A stretch of DNA of 64,000 bases from Phallusia mammillata (Eukaryota; Chordata; Ascidiacea; Phlebobranchia; Ascidiidae), in NCBI GenBank assembly GCA_003260075.1, contig QLIY01000727.1, forward strand, positions 6,429-70,428, read 5' to 3'. The notes under the pieces were generated by a model. It was not told the DNA's origin. It saw only the letters and a list, made by a program, of their open reading frames with translations, and ran no database searches. Both the position numbers and the translations under genes were made by a program. Each line of letters opens with the position of its first letter. Position 1 is the stretch's first letter. Below are positions 13,115 through 24,600 of the stretch, piece after piece.

Positions 13115-14936
13115 GCAACGATAAAGTTTAATTGATCAAGTTTAAGCAAAACGTGCAGGCGAACTCTATTCTTTCCACATTCTGTAATACTGTTTTTCAT
13201 AGCGAACTATGAGCTCACTGCTTAATTCTTTTTGACATTTTTCTTGTCTTCGGCGTGAATAAAGACTGACTGAAGCAACTGTTTCGTTTTGCCACTTTGT
13301 AATTTTCACGTATAACAATCGATCTATCCCTTTCTTTAAAGCGTTTCAAAGACAGTTACACCGTCACAACATCAACATATAGTCGGAAAATGGTAGATAT
13401 GTCACGCTTTCGACTTTACTAAGCCCTTGACAAACCAAAGGCGTCTAAATCAAGACCTCAATATATATTACATTGAATTCTCGTTTCACAGCAGTCCTAT
13501 CGACTCAAGGCCTACCTGTCTTTACCTGTACTGCACACACTCACGTGTACAGAACGTTTTTAGGGCCCGAGCAAATAGACCTTCAGTATGTAAACATCAC
13601 GTTGCCCTAATAGACCTGGTATAAAGTTGGCTTGTTTGACCTGTTTTGTGGAGGCTGTTTGCATGTGCGTTCGCTTTTCCAATACGTTATGGTGCAGGTG
13701 GTCCGACAAACGGCCTTTCTGTGTCCCGTTGGGTCGTCAAAAGTTAGCCCAAGACGGGTTACGTGCCTAGTTAAGACGACTGAGGAAAGGTTTAGGTTTT
13801 TATGGGGGCATGAAGGCTTAAGCAAACAGACAAACGAGATTGAAATCCTTCCATGGTTTGAAGTCTTTGCGTTAACAAATTTGACATCGACTTAATCAAG
13901 TCTGTCTGTCCAACTAGAAATCAAGTAGAATATCGAATTGTGAAAAATTCATTCAGCATTTCCTTTTTTGTTACCCATTTTTACGCTTTGCGAAAAAAGT
14001 GCTTTCTTAACGCGTTATATTCGTAGGATTTTGTGTTTTTTTCCTGCATTTATCCCATTTTCTTCGGGGCATTTTACCCATCAACGAAACTCGATGGGCC
14101 AAATTCAAGAAACCAAATTTTTTCAAACCTAAACAAAATCTTGCAATAACGCTTGTAAGTTATGAGCAAAACGCATATGTGGAAGGTTACAGAATTGTTT
14201 GCACATTGTTTACTCACGGATTTAGAAAAACAAACATTAAAAGAGCATAGACAAACATAATGTAGTAACAGTAAGCAAAAACCATACCACACGTTGCCTG
14301 TAGTATGTTCGAATCGTTACAACCGACATTCTAATATTTGGTCAAACTTAGGTTTATGAGAATATTTTTCACACCAAAAACGAAAGTGTTTTTGTCGTAG
14401 CGTTGACTTTCAAACCTCATAAAATGACTTTTGGAAATTTGGTTCAGGTTGTTGACTTTGGTCTGGTGCAGCACGTTATGAACCCACGGGGCACGGTTGA
14501 GTATATGCTTAAATATCTTATTTGTGTTTTGAGAACAAGTCTTTTCTTGCCGTTGGTGTTTTTTCTGTTAAACTTTATTAGGAACATAAGGCAATTTATT
14601 GCCTGGTATAAAATATGACTGATAAAAATTTTGATAAGAATTCGTTCCACATTTTCGTTCATCGTTTTAATTTTGAAAATGTAACGCGTTAGCATCTTGC
14701 GATAAATGTTTAGTTTGTCTGTGTTTTGGGACTTTTGAAAAAGTAAATAGCAAATACGCGATTGAAAAACATTAAATTGCATACTTTCTGGAATGCAAAC
14801 GTATCTAAAAATTTAAATTTATAGCATAATACTTTCGTTTTTCTATATTCTTTCAGTCTTCATAATAGTAATTATTTTAGTTGAAACCCTTTTTGGCTGG
14901 CCCCGGCGTTCATTCATTTTTTGATTTGTTTCATTT

Positions 14937-15126
14937 GGCGCTTCATTTATTTCGACATAAAACTAGAACGTTGCTGCAAAAAAAAAACTGTTTTTCACCC
15001 CTAAGCGTATTTAGACAGAGCATACAAGGGGGGGGGGACTTTTCATTTATTTCGACATAAAACCAGAACGTTGCTGCAAAAAAAACTGTTTTTCACCCCT
15101 AAGCGTATTTAGACAGAGCATACAAT
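14937..15126. repeat. Direct duplication around a 10-nt poly-G run
   Basis: About 88 bp before the G run at 15028-15037 is repeated almost exactly after it (starts CATTTATTTCGACATAAAAC, ends GAGCATACAA). The copies differ by a substitution and by A-run length. It is intronic. Probably an unmerged contig overlap. Confidence 0.8.
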
Positions 15127-15962
15127 GTTTTGTTAGTTTTTTAAGAGACGATGTGAACTTTAGCCGAATTTCCTGCCATATAACCATAAAGCACTCTTGC
15201 ACAAAAGGTTTACACAGCTATCACGTTCACCCCCAATAAACCTTGAATACGCTTTACCGGCAAAAGGCTACAAAAATAATACAACGCCTAAATTGGATAC
15301 TTCAAATCAATTTGGCATCATATATTACCTAATGCCAGGCTACTTAACCTAAGTGATAGTTTTGTCTACATCTGAAAACGCATTTGAAGTAATTTTCCAC
15401 AGCATGGTGTACTGCTGGTGTCAAACTGATTTAGTGTTCATAACTCTCGATACAAAATCTCCATGTAATTTCGGTCGTACATGTGCTGCTATTTGAAATG
15501 TGTGTTTTTCATTTGACAAATATGGATTTTTATTTTAGTTGTGAAAACTGTAATATCCATAACCAAAAACGTGAAACATTAGAAACAAAATTGGCCGATA
15601 ACAATTTCGCCATTCAACCTTTTGCAATTTCGACTCGTGTTTATCACCACAATAGCCAATGTTCACAGTAAATATTTGATCTAGTATATACAAATATTCC
15701 AAAATAGAAGGGTTCGATTTATATAAAAAAACTCATTGAAAGTTTTCGGCTAATAAATATATCCAACAAGTTTATTGATATATCCGTAATTTCATAGAAG
15801 GCTCCAACATATCACTTACTTGCAATCTATTCAAATCAAAAGCTGATGCTACGTTTGAAGCAAAATATATTTTATAACTATGAAACATATCAAATTTTTA
15901 ACCTTCAAATTTTTAAAGCAACCAAAAACTCTTAATAGGTAAAAACAAAGAGTTAAACTTAC

Positions 15963-16110
15963 CTCAAAATTTCTTTCCCGAATCACAGGCGAGCGCAGAA
16001 ATTAGCTCTTGGTCGAGTCGAATCGCTCAGCACTTGATCCAAGGAAAACGAGCAACACCGATACATATAAGAGGCAGAGCACAGCGGAGGAATGAGTTAC
16101 AACCCGGGTG
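15963..16110 (-). other. Candidate 5' untranslated exon and promoter of the A1CF/RBM47-like gene
   Basis: On the minus strand a sequence upstream of 15963 ends in TTTTGAG followed by a GTAAGT donor. Its only ATG frame here closes before the donor, so it would be untranslated. It could splice to the 13.1 kb exon. The transcription start is not determined. Confidence 0.4.
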
Positions 16111-16601
16111 TTTACTCGGCTGATGGCTCGGCGGAGTAAAACAACGTTGTGTTTGTACAAGATAAGCGTGGACCGTCGTTCCCTTCCACCGAATGCTAAT
16201 ACGTTACTTATTAGCAAAATGCGAAAGAGTGTTGCGTGGATGCCAGTGGTGGTGCGACGTTGCAGTTTTAAGACAATTACTAATGATGCGTATTTCGATT
16301 GTTTGACCGATGCAGCAAGCGGACATTCTCGGTTTTGCAATGTAGTTTTATACTCTTTGAAATTAGGATATTGCAAATACATATATTATGTTTGTGCAAC
16401 GACTAAACTACTGTCGTCAGTTAAACCCATTCGAACAACCCGTCTATCGATGTCATAAACATTATTTCTGACCGTTGGCGATTTTCGGCATTTAGCTAAC
16501 TAATGTAATAATGTTCGAACACTGGGATGCGATGTAATTAACATGTGTTGTATTTTTAACTGTCCGCCAGAGTGCGCTAACGAGACGCCATGCTTATCTG
16601 A

Positions 16602-16733
16602 GACCTAACCTCAAACTAAATCAGACCAAAATAAGAAAAACTCCGTTAAACTCTAACAGGGGGGGGGGAAAAATAAAAAAAACGTCAAACTAAATCAGAC
16701 CAAAATAAGAAAAACTCCGTTAAACTCTAACAC
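16602..16733. repeat. Direct duplication around a 10-nt poly-G run
   Basis: About 46 bp (TCAAACTAAATCAGACC to AAACTCTAACA) occurs on both sides of the G run at 16659-16668. No gene is affected. Confidence 0.8.
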
Positions 16734-17667
16734 AAATACAGCTTAAAAACTCTAACACCACAACCTGTATGTTTAGTTTGTAGGATAGTTTTCCTGAGTA
16801 TCGCGTTAATAAACCAGATAAAGTTAAACAATAACTATTAAAAATTATTGACCCAAATACAAATATTTCCGTAAAATCGGTCGTTTAATTTTGATAGGGA
16901 ACCTCTAACTTACGGAGTGGGCGACTCCACCCAGCATGATCAACACAGCCAGAAAACACGTACATAACAGTGCGAAGAAAATGCATGAATAAACACGAAA
17001 ACTTGTCAATCGGTGAGTTTGGTCCATATTTAGCCCTATTTTTTTAACCTGGTCGTTGACCTGTATAGACTAGAAGTCTTACTGCAGAAGTAAATATGTT
17101 TTAAATTCTGGATATATAGGCTATCACAAGCGGTTTGATTGATAAATGCATTAGTATCCTGATTATATTGACATAGTCAGTGCATAACAAACGGTTTAAA
17201 ATGACCGTTAACTAGAGTTTGTTGTTTGCACGGACAAGATTGGTTCAGTTTAGGATGATTCATTTAGCTCAAAGGCGCGATTAAACTCGATCACCCCGCT
17301 AAAAAAATTTTTGAAGTCATCCGACTTTGTAAATCAAATTGGTACATCGAAAATCGAAACAAAGGATATTAAATAAATGTACACAAATTAAAACGGGAAC
17401 ATGCAGTGAGTTATTGAAGCACACCAAGCGATGCTTGCACCTACACGAAGCCTATGTGCGGTTATATTGCATACACATCCTAAGCAAGACATCAAAACGT
17501 CTCATAAGTATGCAGTCCAGTTGCAATATTTTATATTACAGCGTTGGTGGAAACATCCTTTAAAATCCACTTTCCGTGTTCAGAATTGGATAAAATTGTC
17601 AAATCTGTACCAGACGGTCGTTTTGATACATAGTTATGTGTGTACCAGGCGCCAAATGTATAGGCCT

Positions 17668-17820
17668 ATATATAAATGCACCAAAACGATCCCAACATTT
17701 AAATTGCAAGTTTGCATGCCTGGTACAGCCCTACACTGCGGGGGGGGGGTGTATAAATGCACCAAAACGATTCCAACATTTAAATTGCAAGTTTGCATGC
17801 CTGGTACAGCCCTACACTGC
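17668..17820. repeat. Direct duplication around a 10-nt poly-G run
   Basis: About 70 bp (TATAAATGCACCAAAACGAT to CCCTACACTGCG) is repeated on both sides of the G run at 17740-17749. The repeat makes a 193-codon open frame look periodic, but it is not a protein repeat. Confidence 0.8.
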
Positions 17821-18176
17821 GATTTTCTTTTCTTTTTTTGTTTTTGCGGATTAAATGGCGGGCCGCTCCTTTACCTGAGGCGTAAAAGTGATCGCCTTCC
17901 AGGTGTGTTACGTCATAAATATTTTGGAAATTGGCGAAAAAGTTTGAAGCCTGAATATAAATGGAACATTGTCAGGGCATTTGTGGTTGGAACTAAGAAG
18001 GCTTGGGTATAGGTTGAGAAGGGTGTTATCATAGGTAAGTAGCATGTAAGCGTAAATTTATACTACTGTGTGTACGATTTACGATTTTATAAGGTATGTT
18101 TAAACGCTAGATCGGGCATGGTTTCTTTGTTGTCAACATAGTTGTTGCATACGATATGTGGACTTAGAATTTAGAT

Positions 18177-18495
18177 CAGGGGTGGGCAACCTGCGGCCCG
18201 CGGGCCGCATGCGGCTCTTCATTAAAGGTTGTGCGGCCCGCAGAAACGCTTGGATTTCAAAAGTACTGGCAAACGAGTCCAATTATTACATATTTTTAAA
18301 CTGATTAATGCGCCTGATGCTAGTTTTCTGCGATCTGGCAAAATGTGGCTAGAATCAAATACGAATTTTACTTGTAGTTAAGCATATTTGGTAAGAAACA
18401 AAGCAAAATCACTTTGTGTTATGCACATGTGTGGCCCGAGATCCGATTTTGACATTTATAATTGGCCCTACAGTAACAAAGGTTGCCCACCCCTG
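18177..18495. mobile_element. hAT-type MITE, family B, copy 1
   Basis: 319-bp element with inverted termini CAGGGGTGGGCAACCT and AGGTTGCCCACCCCTG. GC-rich subterminal blocks (GGCCCGCGGGCCGCATGCGG) resemble the elements at 40254 and 41581. The flanks share ATTAGAT or TTTAGAT, an imperfect 8-bp target duplication. It lies just upstream of the CAP gene. Confidence 0.8.
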
Positions 18496-18635
18496 ATTAG
18501 ATCATAGAATCTAAAATGTTTCTGTTTGTTAGGTTATTTGCAAAGCATAATGTGTGGATTACATATTGATAGTTGATTTGATACGATGCACAAAATTGCA
18601 GCGTTAGTTAAACCGTTTTTTTGCAGCTAAAGATT

Positions 18636-21600
18636 ATGTTGGACAGCCGTAAATCATTGCTAAGGACAATCTTTCTTCTCGCGGTGAGTGTTGGGACGAT
18701 CGACCTTTTATTGCACGTTTTAGCGTAAAACTCCTAACATGCCAGAAGCGATGGCTTGGTTGCCGGCCAAAATATGCTAATATCTTATCGGCAAGCAAAT
18801 TGTCGTCTCATGGTACCTAGACCACGCCCCCTGTTTGTATAATGTACAACTACCAAACGTTTAAGACTTCTTTTTTAACCATGAAGTTTTACTACATTTT
18901 TGTATGTATTCTGAAAGCTCAAAACGCAAAGCGACTGCGATAAAACAAGACAACGCAAATTAAAAATGTTTTGGTTAAAATTCAGGTCCAACTGGACATC
19001 ACGTAGGATATGGAGACAGTATTACTTTAATTCATGAAATTTATGGGCGAAACCCTTTAAATAAAGTGTACATCATTCTTTATGACCACATTTCTTAGCA
19101 GCATGGATGCCAATAATTCACGTTTGTTGAAAAGTTTACTTTTCTGTCATATAAAATTAACATTGAGTTTCTGAAAAAATGTGCAAGGTTAGTGTGTCAC
19201 TAAATTCATGAAAACGCCTAAAGTTTTACAATCACCCCAAATTTCTTGTAAAGCTTCGCCAAATCTTTGTTGGAACGAATCGGGAAAATTAATAATAAAA
19301 TTCCCTTTTCGTCAACGTGAATTCGATATCGTCGTGTCGGCCTTAAAAAAGTTACAAATTTTTTAAAACTGTTTGCCGAAAATTCCCGGCCCTTGTTGAA
19401 AAGAAACGTGACACCGAGCTTAATTTCCTCGCGTATCGGGTTTGGGCTTCTCCAATAAAGTCAACTTTGAACAAGAATATCGTGCCTTAAAATTTTGCCC
19501 ACGGCTACGCTATTCAAACAATGGATGACATTCGCGAACTATTTATTTCCATTCTTGACACTGTTTGATCGATAAGTTTGTAATGTAGACAATATCAACG
19601 TTATAAATTTAATGACTTAACGTTGGTTGTTTAATTAAGTACAGGACTTTTTTACGGCCTTGGTAAGGTGTTGAGTTGCCTACATGAAATAGAGTGGTGC
19701 CAGGTAATACAAAATCTTCTGATCAAAATGTGGTTGCGTATCATATTCCAACGAAGTTTTAGCGGCAAATGGTTTGAATTTAGCGAAATTTTTGGAACGA
19801 ATTGAAAATAACATGCGAAATGTGTTTTTTTGAAACAATGCGATGATAAAAAATAACCGCGTTGTTTCATTGCCAAATTTTACAATTTTGTTTTTTATTT
19901 GGCCCAAGTGAGAAAACGTTTCTAAGCATAGACAGACTTTGATCAGATGTAACATGCTCTTATTGGCTGACGCATAAAACCGAAACAAAACACTGGAAAT
20001 AAATATTATAAACGGACGTCATGTAACCATTTAATTCAAACACGAATAACATGAAATCATGCAAGTAAAATCATTTAATAACTTAGTTGCTGCTGTTATA
20101 AAATGCAGCATGATAAATCAACCTATTTTTGGAAGCAAGCCCAAAATCTTCTAAACCGCAAATAAGATGACTGGGTTCCTGGCAGTTTCCAGTTCCGTTA
20201 TTTATGCGGTGGTTTTCAACGCCTAAAGGCAAAAAGTTTGCCTGGGAGCGAAGAAAACCGCAACCGTAATTACAGTGTCTGTGGCCCTTTCTTGAACTGC
20301 GATTTCCACTGCATGTACTTATATTCCAGAATTTCACACTTTTGTCAATACGTATATGCGTAGAAACTTGTTTAACTCACGTTTTATTCTGGCTTTTACG
20401 GTACTTATATTACAAAATTTCACAGCTTTATTTTCCCAGCCAGTAAAATGTTTATGCTAAAATTAGATGAATACAGTTTTACTCACGATTTTAGCCCCAA
20501 ATTTTCCAGATTACTTCGATGGGAAAAACGAAAAAAAAACGAAGCACTTTATTTTCTAAAAGTAAGATTAAAGGACATACCTATGCAAATATGTGTATTG
20601 TGTTTCTATAACGGCCTCGATAAAATGCTCTTAACAGACAACCCAATTTGATTAATTTAAGGCTACTAAAAACTGATCAATTACTCATTTTTGCAGATAT
20701 TTGTTCATTCAAGTCAAAGCTTTATGTCGTTTATTGATGAAAACTTCATGAGTAAACTAAACAAAGATGAACAGTTACAAGTAAACAACAGAGAAATGGT
20801 CGTGTTTACAAAGCAGGTTCGGTGTAAAGGTGTATTTTGAACTAACAACATTATCTGAAGTTAAAAAACGCTCTAATAATCATTTCTTTTGTCCTATTAA
20901 ATATTTCGAATTTTGTTTTGATATTTATTTTAATTCACATCAAATTAGCCGAATAATTAAAAACAATATTAATATACATCCATATAGTGGTTATATGCCC
21001 AAAAACATTTCTCACTTTAAAACATTGTTTTGACACTAAAGGTGGACAAGAGCTATCGTGTAGGTAGAATCTTGTTCATTGCGGAAAATGACGTCGGCAA
21101 TCACTCTACAGCTCCGCCTGGCGACCTAAATCTTCGATATAAACGAGCTACCACTCAATCTTCTACATCGCCGTACACCTGTTGCAGGTTTTTAAACAGC
21201 AAATGGTCTTACATAATCCGTTACGAAAATACAATAGATTCAATGATGGGCTATCGAGCAATTTATTTTGTTTATTGCAGAACAAAAGTGTAATTTGTTT
21301 TTTAGGTTTCGAGAAATAATCGCTTTTTTCTGTTTTGCAATTTTATACGCTACCACGTTCGTTTAGAACTTTTGCCTCTCTTTCTTGACAGAAAGGAGAA
21401 ATATATCAAGACGCGGACTCGGAATTCGAACGGAATTATGACTGTCGAAACCGCACGCTGTTATTCAAATTATTGCGCAGGTTGGTGATGTTTCTTCTTT
21501 GAAACAGTGACCATATTCCAAGTGAAAATAATTTTGCACAATACAGTAAACGCCGATTTGTATTTAATTTAGTTAAACCCCAGCCGGCGTAAAAAGCTCA

Positions 21601-24600
21601 AAGGAAAAATTCCGATGTCTGCCGTCTGTTATTTTTTGTAAATATTTTTGTCGTTCAGGCTGAATTTTTTAGCTTTTTGATGTTTCTTGTTTTCAAACAA
21701 AATGTTTTGCGTTGCCAGATTGCGAAAACACAGAGAGTTTTTGTGATGTGTTTGTGAGTCGTACCAAAAGTCTGTGCAATTCAGCGTAAGTGTTTGTTTA
21801 TACATGTAAAGTATGGATTCACTTAACATGTTGAACTCGGTCTATTGAAAATCAGTCATGTCACTTTCTGTCGATTGATTCCAAAACTGCAGCGATTTTT
21901 TCAACCTATTTTCGAGCATTTTGAAATTATTACAAATGTTGTTAAAAACAAATTTCACAGATAAAAACAAATTTCTTGCTATTTTTCTCCATGTAATAGT
22001 ATCCTGAAATAAAACTTTTTACAAACTACTTTGTACCATAACCTGCTAACATTGTTCATGTCACAATCTTAGGTGAACCTGGCAATATTTTTTTTCTTCC
22101 GATTACAGGTTCATGATTCACTATTGCCCAAGAAGTTGTTCAATTTGTTCGATACCGAAACCAAAACCGGGTACGAATATTGTTTGGTATTTGTGAAAAA
22201 AGTTATTTATTTTTTTGCAGAAAGTTGTCGCATTAAAAAAATTACCCAACTAAATCCTCTTTCGATGTAGCTGCTTTCCGATCCTGCATAATAAAACGCT
22301 TTAACACAAAAATCCAAATTAACAAACACATTTTTTTCGTCGTTTTAGCGACATGTGCGTCTCAGTATATCTGATATTTTGCTATTCATTTTCAGCAACT
22401 AACTAAGAATTTATTTGTGTAGTACTTATTACAAAAAGCACATGCACATCGCAACCACAACCCGTCATATTTCCTTCATAATTGTTTTCGCAAATAAAAA
22501 TTTTACCCAACGTTGGTAATGTTTATGCCCAAATTCAAACACAAAAAATCTGATCAGGGTGACCCAAAGCCAAAGCCTATTATTATGTTTGCATACTTTG
22601 CTACATTACACTTTTTTTGCTGTTTGCATTAAATATGTATTAACTCTTGTTTTGAAAATGCCATAAAATTTATAATAGTCTTTATCCACCAAGTAACTGA
22701 AGATGGGGATTCTATATTCAAGTTTTAAGTAGGAAAATTGCTTTACTTTAGTGTTTCTTGGTCAACAGTTTTGGTGCCTGAAACACGAACTGTAATAATT
22801 TACCAAAAGAGCGGATATCCACACGACAAGTTTAAGTATTTGCTTTCGACTAGTTCAAAACCAGGCAACGGCTATCGACCCGCAAAGGGAACATTGAAAA
22901 CCGTGACAATGTACAACAGGTAAAACTTGCAATAATATGTAACCATGTCAAAGTTTATCAAATACTTGAAACTCATCAAAGTTTCACATTGCGTGTTATA
23001 CCAGGAATGTCAAAATTTATAGATTTATTTTGTCTGAGAAAAAAATCGAAATCCACACCGTAACGAGTTTTATACTTTTACCCCCAAAAGCAATATTATT
23101 TGTTTTTATGTCTATGTCTGGAAAAGTTTGAAACGACATAGTTTTTCTAGCTTGTTGCACAACATGACTGGAATAATTAGTGCAAACAAATATTTAGACG
23201 ATCAGGCGGTCAGTCTTGCATATTGTTGTCACATATATCGTTTTACCATTGCAAAGCGTTTACGTATGGGTTTTATAAATTAATGTAAAATAGTTTGTGT
23301 TCTGATTGACAGGCCTACCAAAACGTTCAAAATCAAGGTTTACTTCTGTTTCCGAAACGACCAAGACGGAGATTTTGTTTCGTTTGATCCATGCCCGTCA
23401 GGTGTGCCCTAAAGTTAACACTAAATTATTCCGTTTTGCAAATTAAAACCACAAAGAATATTTAAATAGCTTTTCTTGCTTTTCTAGTGTTACGAACCGG
23501 TTAAGAGCAAAAATTCTAAAAACGAATTACATAGAGCCAGTGCAAAGAAACTTCTTTCTATGTTAAATTTTGCTTTGTCAGGTTTACACCAGCGTTTTGT
23601 TCTATACGGACGGGGTTCAATTTCTTCTCAACATCAAGTGATTCTCACATATAACATGGGCAGGAATACGATGATTAGTCGAAGTCATCCATGCTGTGGT
23701 TACACGTCTAGACCAAGCAAATTCTTTTTTGTCAAAGGTGCTAGATTTTCTTTCTGTTTAAAACATTATTTTTCTCAACATTTGTTACCCAGATTCAACA
23801 GTCTACTCTCTACTGCATAGTTTTGTTCACTTAATTTTCACATGCTAATTGCACTAATGCTTGAACGGTTTTGACGAAAAGTTAGTTCGTATTTACAAAC
23901 ATCGCATAAGTTTTCAAACAGGACCTATTGTCACGCAAATAAGCCACATTGCATAAAAATACCTACAACAGTAAAAAAGGGTAACAAAACACAAACACAA
24001 CAAACAATGCGGTGAATTAGACGTTGACTGATTCTATTCAGGTGTTAACCAGAAATCCTCGTCTGTCGGAAGCAACAAGACACCTCCTGCAATTCCAAAT
24101 CGTCCTGCGACACAAGCCCCAACACCGCGACCGGTTGTGGTAACCGCCCAACCTTACAAACCTAGACCTTTGACCCCGGTGAAGTCTAACTTGACCACTG
24201 ATCAACAGAAATGCTTAGATGCTCACAACTACTTTAGGCAAGCAGATGTTTAAGTTTATCTATTAAGCCAGTGGTTCTCAACTCGTTTCAGGCCATGGAC
24301 CACCGGCGCTCTAAAAATAATATTGTGGACCATTCCAATTTTAAACCAGCTTGAAGTAAGCATACGCAAAAAGCATTTTGGTTTGAAACAGACTTCTTTA
24401 AAACCGATTTTTAAGAAGTATGCCAAAATTATTAACAATTAACATTTTGATACTCCTTCAATATGTAATATACAATCATCTTCATTTTATCACCAAATTT
24501 AGTGGACGTCCTATGGACCATCCAAAAAGTAATCATGGACCACCAGTTGAGAACCACCGTATTAAGCAGTAAAAACACCCCTTTTGCCAAACTAGTTACT

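Larger units (their letters stand above)
16500..18626. other. Intergenic space between divergent genes
   Basis: This holds the two poly-G duplications and the hAT MITE at 18177-18495. A GTAAGT donor at 18035 could end an untranslated first exon of the CAP gene. I see no coding exon with recognisable similarity. Confidence 0.5.

Noticed and set aside
16002-16458. Overlapping open frames on both strands near 16.2 kb
   Set aside because: They lie in the likely 5' untranslated/promoter region of the A1CF/RBM47-like gene; neither has recognisable domains.
17431-18012. 193-codon open frame with an apparent internal 23-residue repeat
   Set aside because: The repeat is the direct duplication around a poly-G run, and the frame shows no family resemblance, signal peptide or splice support.
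20083-20337. Minus-strand 84-codon frame rich in Asn, Gly and Cys inside CAP intron 1
   Set aside because: No start context, no neighbouring exons and no known family; length is within chance for this base composition.
21036-21293. Possible extra CAP-gene exon (reads YKRATTQSSTSPYTCCRF)
   Set aside because: It opens after a usable AG but ends in a stop without a donor in frame; the gene reads through correctly without it.
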